From positions 1 through 14,757 of the forward strand of contig JWZX01000585.1 in the NCBI GenBank assembly GCA_001275005.1: a stretch of 14,757 bases of DNA, written 5' to 3'. Positions 1-8,784 of this stretch are shown here, piece after piece (positions within the stretch are counted from its first letter, which is position 1; each line of letters begins with the position of its first letter). Source of the DNA: Chrysochromulina tobinii. Lineage: Eukaryota; Haptophyta; Prymnesiales; Chrysochromulinaceae. Made by a program: the position numbers and the translations under genes. The notes under the pieces were generated by a model that ran no database searches, was not told the DNA's origin, and saw only the letters and a list, made by a program, of their open reading frames with translations.

Positions 1-3000
1 CCGCACTGGACGGGGCACGGGCACCACCCCGTAGCCTTCGGGATTGGCGATCGCGAGATGACCGAGAGCGATCTGCGCCGTGGTGGCATCCACTGCCTGG
101 TGTGGTGCTCGACCGGGTGCGGATGGGAGACGCCAAAGCCTTCCAGCGATCCAAAGTCCCTGAGCATCCCTGGGCTCTGTGAAGTGCTCACGAGCCTGGA
201 GCCGACCAAGCGGCCCGCCGTCATCTTTGTTGTGATGCCGTACGGTGCGAGGCGTGCTGCAGGCCAGCTAGCTCACGCCCTTGCAGGCGGCAGCACGCTG
301 GTCGTGTGGATCGCGGAGAACATGCTCGACGAGCAGCGGGCCAACGGCGTCCTCTTTGGCGTGCTCGCTCCGGCTTTGCAGTCGCTTCATGAGCCTTGGA
401 TCAACGGTCTCTCCCGCAGCGAGTTCACATCCGAGGTGCTGCACAAATCGGGGCAGATGGTCTTTGGCTCGCAGTGGGATGCGGCCGACTGCCTTGACGT
501 GTCGACGACAGTTCCGCAGCTGCGCTGGGCGCCGTCGAGCCTGCCGCAGGACCGCCCGTGGGTGCATAATCTCACCTCGTCGTTTGAAGGAATGGCACTG
601 CCGAGGGACGGTGCGGTGCAAACTAGGCGGATGATGGGCACAGACGACGACAAGGGCGAGCAGCGTTACCTCGAGGTGCAACTCATAGTGCGCGAGAATG
701 GCAAGGAGATCGATGTGCCGCAACTGTTTGCGAGGGAGGATGGCCAAACGCCTGAGATTGTCTTTGCTTGGCTGGCAAAGGCACTACCCAACGGGGATGC
801 GAAGAACGTGACTGCCCTGTATTCTCACGAGGTCAAGAGGGCTTCCGGTGGTTGGATGAGCACGCTGCAGGTGCGGCTGATGATCGGCGAGGTGGGCTAT
901 CTGCACCAGCTGCGCGACTTGGCGCTGACGGGTGCGCCAAGTATACTGGAGAAAGAGCTGAGCAGTGCATTGCTCGACGGCCGTCGCTACGAGGTCTCTG
1001 TGGACCGTGCGCAGTTTGCTCTGTCCTACGAGGAGAGTGTCTTATCACTCGATAAGCTCACCGTGCACCAGAAAGAGAAGCTCCGAGAGTGCTACGGCAC
1101 GGCCGAGTCCAACCCGCTCCATCGTCTGCTTCGCCGCTCGCAAGAGCTCTTCGACGGCACGGCCACACCAAGCTACATCCACGTCGAGGCTCCTGCAGGG
1201 GCGGGCAAGACCTTTGTGGCGCTCAACTACCTGCTTAGCCGGCTGCAGAGCCATCCGACTATGACGGCGCTGTACGTTGCGCGGAACCGTGCCCTCTGCC
1301 TCTTTTTCGTCCGCTGGATCATCAAACGCGAGCCCAACCCGCTCAATCGTCTGGGACTGCTGCGCCGCTTGCAAGTGCTCTTCGAGGGCGACGAGCGTGA
1401 GCCTCCGTTTGCACTTGGCCCGCAGCGAGTCATGCTCAAAAATGGCGTCATCCAGGTTGAGTCATCTCACTCGGACACGCACAATTTCAGCCTGACGATC
1501 GTCGACGAGGCGCATCATATTTACACAAACCCTCTGTGCCGCGAGTGCGTCGGGGCCTATGTGCTGCCGCCGACAGAGGCGAGACACCTCATGCTGCTCT
1601 CAGACATCTCGCAGTCGAGTGGCAAGGACAAGGAGCTCTATCCCAAGGGAAAGCCGAAGGTTGTCACGCTCACGGAGGTCGTGCGCTCCTCGCAGCGCAT
1701 CGTTGAGGCGGCCTCTGTATTCCAGCTGGGCGACTCCGTGCACAAGATCTCATGCCAGCACTCGGCAGCCGGCCCCCCGCTCAAGGCCTTCATGTTCAAC
1801 CTCGAAGGCGCGGTACCAGATGCGGTGCCATTGATGAAGGACCTCAATGACGGCCAGGTCCGCCAATACGCTGGCCAGACCGTTGAGGCCATCAAGCACA
1901 TCATCTCGATGTTCGGCTCCCTGCGGCTGCACGACCGCGTTGCGATCGTCGTCGACGTTGACATACTGAATGACTTCCGAGGCACCTTTTCCGCGGGGGC
2001 ATACCAGGGTGGCTTGCTCGGTGCAGAGCTGCTTGAGCACTTTATGAGGCGAGAGTCGGCGACGAAGCAGCAGATTGAGGCTGGGCACGCCCGATCCTTT
2101 CAGATCATCGACGCGACGCAGGCGGCATCGATGGTGATGGGCGGCAGCCAGGACGATCGCGAGTGGCTGATCGTGGACACGATCGAGGCGTTCGATGGGC
2201 TGGAGAGGCTCGTCGTGATCGCCGTAGGCCTCGATGCCAAGATTGTCCAAGGTGACAAGACGCTCAAGACACGATCGTTACTCTACCGAGCGATGACTCG
2301 CGCGCACATGCTCGCCATCGTCGTTCAGCACAACATCCCCGGCGGCTTCTTTGCCTTCCTCCATCAAGTCAAGCTCGATCCTTCTGCTGAATTTGATGCC
2401 GCGAAGGCGCAAAAGGCGCGCGACAGCACGGCGCTCAACAAGGTGATGACAAAGGGAAAGGCGTCCTCAGCCACAGAGCAAGCCGAGATGACCGTCCCAT
2501 CATTGTCGACCGCAGTTCGAAGCCTCTTTAGCCGATTGGTGGGGAAAGTCGAGGTGAACTTTCCAGCATTGTCAACCACAGTTCGAAGCCTCTTCAGCCG
2601 ATTGGTGGGGAAAGCCTCTTCAGCCGTTGCTGGTAGTGACGCGGCCGCAGACAGGGCTGCGCTCGAGGCCGGCGAAAAGAAGGTGGCGACCTTGTATCTC
2701 ACCACGCTCGGCCACCTCATCTGCGCCTCGCTGTTGCTCGCCAAGTGGGAATCGCTAGAGGACCTCAATGGCGGCCCGCTCAACGGCACGCGCTTCGATA
2801 GCCTGCCGACCCACGACGCTCCGGGCCTCTCCTGGTTCAGCGTCTTTGTGCCCTCGTGGATCGCTGAGCTCATCGTGGTTGGGATGGCGATCTGGTCCGT
2901 CATGTTACTGCCGTCGACGGCGCGCAACCTGCGCATCCAGCACATCAACACGATCGCGCAGACGATTCTGTGCGCGCTCTTCCAGCTGCTCTTAGCTATC

Positions 3001-6000
3001 CGGCTCACCACCCAGCGTGGCTCGTGGCTGGTCGTCTTCTCGCCATGGTACGCATCGATGCTCGTACAGGTCTTCTTACACTGCCGCAAGATTCCTGATG
3101 CCGCCGGATTATTCCGCGGCTTGCGGCCAGGCTTACCGATCGGTTTCCGGCAAGTGCTCGCCCTCATGTTCTCGATTCCCATGGAGAATTATTTCCACTC
3201 AGACTATTTGGACTACTCGGGGCCCCAGCTGAACTACTCATACTCATACCCAGAGAACTTGACAGCTTTACTTTTGGAGTCCTCGACTACAGCTGTTGAT
3301 TTCTCCCAGACTTTGACAGATGAACCTATGGTGATCAACACGGTCTTTCCTTATGTTGTGACTGCGCTACTGACTGCGCTTGTGACTGCGATACTGACTC
3401 TGCTATGGCTCAAAAAACAACTACTCAGGTCAAGACTCGCTTTTCAAAAATTCCTTTGGGTATACTCAACCGTCGTGTCCTTTACTTCCTCATTCGGTTT
3501 GTTTTTCCGCCTCCCAGAGGGTTTACAAGGCATAGTATCCGCGCGCGGCGTCCTTGAGCCGTACATCATCGTAGAGTCCATCCCGCTGCTGCTTGGGTGC
3601 GTGTGGCTCGCAATCATCTCGTTCTCGTCGGTGCAGCGCGAGCGCAGCGGCCTGGGCACGCGTGGAGCATCACTGAGCTCTATCCGAGTGGAGCGCGTAG
3701 TGGCCGAGGGAGGCAAAACCTCTTCAAACAACGCTGGTAGCGGCGCAGCCTCTTCAGCCAACGCTTGTAGCTGCGCGGCCTCTTCAGCCAGTGCTGGCAA
3801 CGGCGCGGCCTCTTCAGCCAGTGCTGGCAGCGGCGCGGCCTCTTCAGACAACGCTGGTAGCGGCGCAGCCTCTTCAGCCAGTGCTGGTAGCGGCGCAGCG
3901 CATGGAGAGAAGAATCTCACCAAGCAGACGATTTGGGATACAAGCAGCATCGAAGAGTCTGAGGAGGTGGAGGCGGGTTCAGTCGAGTTGAATCCCTTTG
4001 CTGCCGCAAAGACGACGGAAGGGATCGACGCGCCGATTGAGGCCGCCCTCCGCGACGGCGCAGTGCGCCTCATCGACGTTGCCTGGCTGTTGGATTCCGA
4101 TCGCTCGGATAAGCAGCTGCCGCGCGTCACCAAGGTGGTGGCACGCCTCGCTTCTAACGAGCCGACGGACGTGCTGATTCGGCAGTTGGCGAAGCTCTGC
4201 GGGACCTCGTCCATCTGCATCACGGTGGAGGCGGCCTCGGCAGCCTCGCCGCCCCCCTCGCCGCCTCCCTCTCCTCCGGAGGTGGCTGCCCCGGCGGAGG
4301 TGCAGCTCGAGCGCTTCAGGCACGAGCTGGCCGAAGCGGGCCTCTCGCAGCTCGCGCACGCGATCATTGACGATCTTGGCATCGAATCTGTGGAAGGGCT
4401 CTGCGACTTCACATTCAACGAGCTCAAGGAGCGCCTGAAGGCCGAGGCCGGCGTGACACTCGACCTGGGGCATTCACAGAAGCTGAAGGCGTTCCTCGCC
4501 GCATCGCCTAGTGGCACGTCGGAAGAGCGCATGGCCGGTGGGCCGAAGGTGGCGTTCTCCGCCCACGGGCTGCAGCCAGATGCGAAGCGGAGGTGCAGCA
4601 CGAAGCACGCCGATGCCAAGCTCACGCGCAGCCTCACATCGTCGGCGATGCTCAGAGCTCAGGTCAAGAACGCCGAGGCCGGCGAGGGCGACGTTGAGTC
4701 TCCGCACCTTGATACCTCGTCCGCAGCCAGCAGCCTCGGCTCTGGCCGTTTCCATTCGCGTCGCAGGAGAGATTCCTTTGCGGAAGACCTGACGATGGAG
4801 GCGGCCTCGAAGTCGGAGCATCCATCCGGCAAAATGACGGCGCGCGCCGTAGTGTCGGCAAAGCTGCGGCGACAAAACGAGACGAGACTGCCGAAGCCTG
4901 GGGCATTGGGTTCCGGCCGGATGGACCATAATCATGGTATTGGCCTCGAGGACCTCGACTCTCGCCCAGCACCCTTCGAACGAGGTGCATCTGCGACGCG
5001 CAAGACTCCAAATGGACAGCTCGATGCCCATGAGAAATCATTTGTGGTCACCTTCCACCTCAGCACGTTTGCCGAGGTCGCCCCGCTCACCGCAGCCGGC
5101 CTGTGCCGCAAAGCCGAGGCGGTGAAGGAGAGGCTGGCTGAGCTTGGGGCCGAGGACATCAACATAGTCATGGGAAAGCCCTTTCTGCCACGCTGCCAGG
5201 ACATGCCGCCGGAAGCCTTCCTGTCCCCCGAGCGCGCCGCGGACCTCTATGCGCGGGGGCGCCGCGGCGTTTACGTGTCCAGCTGTTGCTGGCGCACTTC
5301 TGACTTGCCCGACCCCGATGGCCGCACGCTCGAAAAGTTGCGCGGCTACATGAAAGGCAGACACGGCGAGTACGGTCTCTTTGTGGACTTTGCTTGCACG
5401 CCGCAGATCTTTGCGTGGCCGTCGTGGCACGCCCCGGAGGCGATCTCGCGGCGCTTTGGCGCCGAGGTGAGCCAGGGCCCGCTCACCGTGCTCAAGTTTG
5501 AGTGCGAGCGCGTCGCCACGGAGGTCGAGGCGCAGGTTTGCGTCGACAAGCTCGTCTCCCTGTGCTCGCAACAGGGCTGGGCGCTGGCCTCCATGGCGGA
5601 CTTTGAGAGCCTCGGCCTACACTCGCGCGACTACGGCAGTGCGCTCTTCCACGGGCGTTACGTCAGAGGCGCGTACCGCTTCGACGAGGATGAGGAAGCA
5701 TTGCCTGCAGAAGGCTACGTGCGCTTCCGCACGGAGGGCGACGCGCGCGCGGCATGGCGCCATCCCGAGCTCAAGCGCTTGTGCGGCGGCAAGGAGCCAG
5801 AGCTGATGGGCGAGCACGTCTTCGAGAATGAGCTCAAGTTTGAACGCGGCCTCTCTGTCATGCCCTGCCTCTTCGCGTCCGCCACAGGCACCTGTGTGCT
5901 GCAGTTCACGGACCAGCCTGGCGAGCTCGGTAGTGACGACGGCGCGCCGAGCGAGCTCGTCTCCGAGCGCACGGGGACCGTCTTCGTCGTGCGCACCAAC

Positions 6001-6600
6001 ACGTCGCTCGAGGAGCTGCGGAAGGAGCTGGGCGACGGCGTGCTAGCCTGGGAGAAGAAGGGGTGGGGTGAGTTTGTGGTGCGTGTCGCTGGCGAGACGG
6101 CGGCACGCGCCGTGCGCTCGTTGAACGAGCGCGGCTACCCGCTCCGTCGCAAGGATCGCGTGGTGTACCCAATGTACAACTTGCGGCCGTACCGCTCTCG
6201 CGGCTGGCCAGTCTTTGATACGGCCGTCGCCTCGATTGTGGTCGCGTACGTCACGCAGCACAAACGGCAAGGCAAGCCGCTTCCGGATCTCGTCGCGCGG
6301 GCGGAGGCGAGCAGTCCAAAGTTCATCAACATCGACGTGATCGGCGCACCGCGTGTGGTGGAGGTCACGCAGTCGCCGGAGCGCCTCCTCCGCGCGTGCA
6401 TAGAGAAACTGAGCTCCAATAGGATCGTTTTCACCGGGAATGTCCAGCTTCGGCAGGTGTCCAGCTTCGTCCAGCTGCTTTCCGACTTAGAAGCCTCGAT
6501 CGCGGTCGAGGTGACCGGGAGCGCGCCAGCACCTCTGAGGAGCCCGCGATCCCAGAACATGGTGTTGGCGGAGAACATGATGAACTTCATTTCGAGCTGA
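1..6600 (+). CDS. Giant modular protein: SF1 helicase/ATPase, multi-pass membrane block, SAM-like domain, PDPDG/DFxxPQ module (5' partial)
   Basis: The frame is open from base 1; the first in-window ATG is at 58 (2180 aa to the TGA at 6598-6600), so the true start is probably outside. Residues counted from 58. Residues 20-125 have an alpha/beta look (VIFVVMPYGARR, then LVVWIAE) that could be CHAT/caspase-like; weak. The superfamily-1 core is clear: Walker A APAGAGKT 378-385, Walker B VDEAHH 482-487, motif III LLSDISQ 513-519, VVRSSQR about 541-547, motif V VDTIEAFDGLE 706-716, motif VI YRAMTRA 743-749. About seven or eight hydrophobic segments lie at 875-1190; WFSVFVPSWI, FQLLLAIRL and SWLVVFSPWY resemble the TMEM185 family. 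Six 10-residue Ser/Ala repeats follow (1221-1280), a SAM-like helical domain (1415-1481), then CCWRTSDLPDPDGRTL...FVDFACTPQ (about 1740-1784) and an unrecognised C-terminus. Function is unknown; the ATPase plus membrane plus SAM plus algal module suggests a signalling or innate-defence protein. That is inference. Confidence 0.75.
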   Translation, partial: PHWTGHGHHPVAFGIGDREMTESDLRRGGIHCLVWCSTGCGWETPKPSSDPKSLSIPGLCEVLTSLEPTKRPAVIFVVMPYGARRAAGQLAHALAGGSTLVVWIAENMLDEQRANGVLFGVLAPALQSLHEPWINGLSRSEFTSEVLHKSGQMVFGSQWDAADCLDVSTTVPQLRWAPSSLPQDRPWVHNLTSSFEGMALPRDGAVQTRRMMGTDDDKGEQRYLEVQLIVRENGKEIDVPQLFAREDGQTPEIVFAWLAKALPNGDAKNVTALYSHEVKRASGGWMSTLQVRLMIGEVGYLHQLRDLALTGAPSILEKELSSALLDGRRYEVSVDRAQFALSYEESVLSLDKLTVHQKEKLRECYGTAESNPLHRLLRRSQELFDGTATPSYIHVEAPAGAGKTFVALNYLLSRLQSHPTMTALYVARNRALCLFFVRWIIKREPNPLNRLGLLRRLQVLFEGDEREPPFALGPQRVMLKNGVIQVESSHSDTHNFSLTIVDEAHHIYTNPLCRECVGAYVLPPTEARHLMLLSDISQSSGKDKELYPKGKPKVVTLTEVVRSSQRIVEAASVFQLGDSVHKISCQHSAAGPPLKAFMFNLEGAVPDAVPLMKDLNDGQVRQYAGQTVEAIKHIISMFGSLRLHDRVAIVVDVDILNDFRGTFSAGAYQGGLLGAELLEHFMRRESATKQQIEAGHARSFQIIDATQAASMVMGGSQDDREWLIVDTIEAFDGLERLVVIAVGLDAKIVQGDKTLKTRSLLYRAMTRAHMLAIVVQHNIPGGFFAFLHQVKLDPSAEFDAAKAQKARDSTALNKVMTKGKASSATEQAEMTVPSLSTAVRSLFSRLVGKVEVNFPALSTTVRSLFSRLVGKASSAVAGSDAAADRAALEAGEKKVATLYLTTLGHLICASLLLAKWESLEDLNGGPLNGTRFDSLPTHDAPGLSWFSVFVPSWIAELIVVGMAIWSVMLLPSTARNLRIQHINTIAQTILCALFQLLLAIRLTTQRGSWLVVFSPWYASMLVQVFLHCRKIPDAAGLFRGLRPGLPIGFRQVLALMFSIPMENYFHSDYLDYSGPQLNYSYSYPENLTALLLESSTTAVDFSQTLTDEPMVINTVFPYVVTALLTALVTAILTLLWLKKQLLRSRLAFQKFLWVYSTVVSFTSSFGLFFRLPEGLQGIVSARGVLEPYIIVESIPLLLGCVWLAIISFSSVQRERSGLGTRGASLSSIRVERVVAEGGKTSSNNAGSGAASSANACSCAASSASAGNGAASSASAGSGAASSDNAGSGAASSASAGSGAAHGEKNLTKQTIWDTSSIEESEEVEAGSVELNPFAAAKTTEGIDAPIEAALRDGAVRLIDVAWLLDSDRSDKQLPRVTKVVARLASNEPTDVLIRQLAKLCGTSSICITVEAASAASPPPSPPPSPPEVAAPAEVQLERFRHELAEAGLSQLAHAIIDDLGIESVEGLCDFTFNELKERLKAEAGVTLDLGHSQKLKAFLAASPSGTSEERMAGGPKVAFSAHGLQPDAKRRCSTKHADAKLTRSLTSSAMLRAQVKNAEAGEGDVESPHLDTSSAASSLGSGRFHSRRRRDSFAEDLTMEAASKSEHPSGKMTARAVVSAKLRRQNETRLPKPGALGSGRMDHNHGIGLEDLDSRPAPFERGASATRKTPNGQLDAHEKSFVVTFHLSTFAEVAPLTAAGLCRKAEAVKERLAELGAEDINIVMGKPFLPRCQDMPPEAFLSPERAADLYARGRRGVYVSSCCWRTSDLPDPDGRTLEKLRGYMKGRHGEYGLFVDFACTPQIFAWPSWHAPEAISRRFGAEVSQGPLTVLKFECERVATEVEAQVCVDKLVSLCSQQGWALASMADFESLGLHSRDYGSALFHGRYVRGAYRFDEDEEALPAEGYVRFRTEGDARAAWRHPELKRLCGGKEPELMGEHVFENELKFERGLSVMPCLFASATGTCVLQFTDQPGELGSDDGAPSELVSERTGTVFVVRTNTSLEELRKELGDGVLAWEKKGWGEFVVRVAGETAARAVRSLNERGYPLRRKDRVVYPMYNLRPYRSRGWPVFDTAVASIVVAYVTQHKRQGKPLPDLVARAEASSPKFINIDVIGAPRVVEVTQSPERLLRACIEKLSSNRIVFTGNVQLRQVSSFVQLLSDLEASIAVEVTGSAPAPLRSPRSQNMVLAENMMNFISS
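2501..2614 (+). repeat. 66-bp tandem duplication inside the giant gene
   Basis: Starting at 2501 and 2567 the same segment occurs twice, each encoding VRSLFSRLVGK preceded by LSTA or LSTT. The period is a multiple of three, so the frame stays open. It joins the helicase part to the membrane block. Confidence 0.85.
3719..3898 (+). repeat. Six tandem copies of a 30-bp Ser/Ala-coding repeat
   Basis: Copies start at 3719, 3749, 3779, 3809, 3839 and 3869 and begin cctcttcagccaNNgctgg. Each encodes about ASSASAGSGA. There are no spacers, so this is a coding mini-satellite. A diverged seventh copy lies at 2615-2644, on the other side of the membrane block. Confidence 0.9.
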
Positions 6601-6611
6601 GGGCCACTTAG

Positions 6612-6832
6612 GTGAGGCCCGACGGAGCCACGTGGACCGCGGGGCACGCGTGGGACGAGGTGCGGGTCCTATCGCCGCCGTCCGGACTCAAGCTTGAGGG
6701 CGGCTCGCTGGCCGGAGATCGTGCCAAGTTCCTTTTCGTCAACGGCAAGCTTGTCAACGGTCGGCCGGCATGGCAGCACACCGTGGTTGCGTCGCTCTGG
6801 ATTGTATTCGACGGCGCTTGCTGGATGGGGCA
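6612..6832 (+). pseudogene. Short ORF with an NGRPAWQH...FDGxCWMGQ module, probably a gene remnant
   Basis: Directly after the giant gene, a frame without an ATG (first codon GTG at 6612) reads KFLFVNGKLVNGRPAW, then LWIVFDGACWMGQ. The pattern nGRPxWxH...W/LxxFdGxxWxGQ resembles a short module I associate with large algal and protist proteins. Likeness to the module ends near 6832, where a copy of helicase-gene sequence begins in a different frame. AG|GTGAGG at 6610-6617 would also make a good splice donor, so a link to the upstream gene is possible. I take it as a broken fragment; it could be an exon. Confidence 0.35.
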
Positions 6833-6947
6833 GGCGGCTTCTTTGCATTCCTCCATCAAGTCGCGCTCGACGAGTCTGCTGAATTTGATGCCGCGATGGC
6901 GAAAAGGGGGCGCAACAGCACGGCGCTCAACAAGATGATGACAAAGG
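6833..6947 (+). pseudogene. Degraded partial copy of the helicase gene segment 2341-2455
   Basis: This stretch matches 2341-2455 of the giant gene in the same orientation, with about 13 mismatches in 115 bases by my count. Its translation contains GGFFAFLHQVALDESAEF against GGFFAFLHQVKLDPSAEF in the gene. Similarity fades soon after the ALNKMMTK stretch, and no other helicase motif is present, so this is a fragment of a paralogue or of a local duplication and not a working gene. Confidence 0.85.
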
Positions 6948-7237
6948 CATCCTCCGCAGAGCCACAGAGCCACAGAGCCACATACACGAAAGGGCATACA
7001 TGTACATGTTCATGCAGAATTCACATAGCCGGCACTGCGAGCCACGACAGCGTGACGAGTATTTACTCTTGGTTATGGGCCAGAGCTAAAACTTGAACTT
7101 GAATTTTCGCACTCATGTAAGGTGTGTGTATTCTGAGCGGGCAGTAACAGTGCCGTAGACCGGCTGTCGCGTCTGTCGTGTTCACGTTCACACATGTGGA
7201 CGAAGATTCCCCGAACTAAAGTCGTGAATCTCGGAAA
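6948..7237. other. Intergenic spacer upstream of the plastid-protein gene
   Basis: It begins with three copies of a 9-bp gagccacag-like repeat (about 6958-6985), then unique sequence of lower GC. It presumably holds the promoter and leader of the gene at 7238. I see no convincing TATA element or ORF. Confidence 0.4.
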
Positions 7238-8366
7238 ATGCTGTATGCCTTCTTGGCAAGCGCGGCGCTTGCCTTCGTCAGCCCGAGTGGCCTGCTCGCA
7301 CCGAGGCCGCGCCTCGCACGGCCGCCCACCATCACCGCACTCGCTGACGCGGATCTTGACGCGCAGCTCGACGCGCTCACGCAGAAGCTCGAGATCCTGC
7401 AGCTCAAGGCGCAGCTCGCCGAGCTGCAGCGTTCCGCTGCCGCAGCGACGTCCGCAGAGGCAACAACCATTGTACAGGCGGCGGCTCCAGTGCCGCCAGC
7501 CGAGCCCATCGCTGCCGCTGTGCAGGCCGTTGTGACGGCGCCTGCTGCCATCGACTCGGCGGCTCAGGTCGCCACCGCCGAGCCCGTGGTGGCTCAGGTC
7601 GTCGCCGCACCGGAGGCGATCCAGGCCGTGGTCGCGGCGGCCGCGGCCGCGGCACAGCCGAGCTCTCTGCCCCTTTGGCCTGCCCTTTGGCCTGCCCACC
7701 GACGGCGGCGTGCCCACACTCGCCCTGGCCGCGGTGCTCGTGCCGACGGTCGCGTTCGGTGGAAAGCTCTTTATCGACTTCGTGGAGCAGCGGTATGCGG
7801 AGCTGAAGGCCTCCGAGGCGCCCGGGGATGCCGACGCGCGCGCGCGCTCGTTTGCGCCGCCCTCCGCCGGCAACCTCGCCGCCAACCGCCGCTGGTCCGA
7901 GCGCGAGGCCGCTGCGGAGGCGGAGCGCGCCTCGAGCTGGGTTTCGTCACCCGGCGGGCGGAGCTCGACGGAGATCGTGGCCAAGGGACTGACGAACCTG
8001 GCGGAGGACCCGATCGGCTGGTTCTTCGGGGAGCCATCGCCGCTGTACTCCAATGTCGCTGTGGCGCGGCCGCTGATGGCGACGCCTCCGCCCGCACGTC
8101 CGATGCCACCGGCGGCGGCGGCCTCATCCATGGAAGCACCCCCCTTCGAAGGGCGCGTGGTGCCCACCCCAGCGCGCTCCGAACGCCGGCAGCGGCGCGA
8201 AGGTGCTGGCGAGGGCTTCGTCAGCCGTACCGGTACCGGTGCTGGTGCTGGTGCCAGTGCCAGTGCCGGTGCTAGTGCATCACGACCGGCCCGTGTGCCA
8301 CCGAGCACACCGGAGGAGGTCGAGGCGGCGCGGCGTGGCGAGTGGGACTATGGGCAGTTCAAGTGA
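7238..8366 (+). CDS. Plastid-targeted membrane protein of unknown function (one-base frameshift near 7670)
   Basis: The ATG at 7238 (gaaaATGctg) opens a leader MLYAFLASAALAFVSPSG followed by a basic stretch, the signal-plus-transit layout of proteins entering a secondary red-type plastid, with cleavage likely near AFVSPS. A short heptad-like helix (LDAQLDALTQKLEILQLKAQ) and an Ala/Val-rich linker follow. The frame then changes: the second half (7671 on, in the frame of 7710-8366) has a membrane helix LALAAVLVPTVAFGGKLF, then a charged helix, the segment NLAEDPIGWFFGEPS and a tail ending GEWDYGQFK. A 12-bp tandem repeat at 7671-7694 has four Cs leading into copy one and three into copy two, so one extra C explains the shift; corrected length would be about 375 aa. 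I do not recognise the family. Thylakoid or inner-envelope location is inferred. Confidence 0.6.
8226..8282 (+). repeat. Low-complexity ggtgctggtgcc tract
   Basis: Imperfect 6-bp repeats encode a Gly/Ala/Ser run (GTGAGAGASASAGASAS) near the C-terminus of the plastid protein. Confidence 0.6.
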
Positions 8367-8784
8367 GCGCGCCGTGCGAGGCTGTTGCAAGGGGGCTGGT
8401 GGAGGGTGGAGCGACTGCCTCTTGGGTCCCACTCGTACCTCCCTAGCTCCCGCCATGGCTCCCCACACGATGTTGCTAGGTTGGGAGTGGACACGCGCCG
8501 TGTTGAGCGCCGAGTGCCGTTGGAGCGTTGGGACCAACGGCCATTGGCGCGAATCTTGAGGAGGATGGACGTAGGTTGGACGAGTGATGGACGACGGGTG
8601 TGGTACTGAAGTGTGCCTGCGGGGAAAGATGGGCTCCTCAATTCACGATTGGTTCACACTTCACAGCAAGTCTCCCGCGCCGCGCCGCGAGTCGCTCCTT
8701 CGACGCCTTGACACACATTGCCGCTCTTCCACTTCCGTTTCTCGTCGCCGGCCGACGCTGCCCTCGAGTGCGCGTGGCCACCTC
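8367..8784. other. Spacer and 5' region of RMI1
   Basis: No ORF here shows family motifs. The frame of RMI1 is open back to 8584 with two further ATGs (8584, 8629), but that translation has no recognisable domain. It contains one CCAAT/E2F-like site, listed separately. Confidence 0.4.
8540..8554 (-). promoter_or_regulatory. Possible CCAAT plus E2F-like site upstream of RMI1
   Basis: The sequence gccattggcgcgaat holds an inverted CCAAT box overlapping TTGGCGCGAA, which resembles an E2F site. RMI1 homologues act in S phase, so an E2F site would make sense. A short match such as this can be chance in GC-rich DNA. Confidence 0.2.

Noticed and set aside
3719-3898. CRISPR-like regular array
   Set aside because: Units are directly adjacent with no unique spacers, remain in frame and code Ser/Ala repeats.
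3444-4637. Long minus-strand reading frame (397 codons)
   Set aside because: It mirrors the giant plus-strand gene and its Ser/Ala repeats; no family motif, and the plus frame has clear helicase, membrane and SAM-like features.
7600-7700. Small intron to explain the frame change in the plastid-protein gene
   Set aside because: I found no GT-AG pair with correct phase and reasonable length; the extra C in the repeat is simpler.
7073-8308. Long minus-strand reading frame (411 codons)
   Set aside because: Antisense of the plastid-protein gene in GC-rich DNA; Arg/Gly/Pro-rich with no domain.
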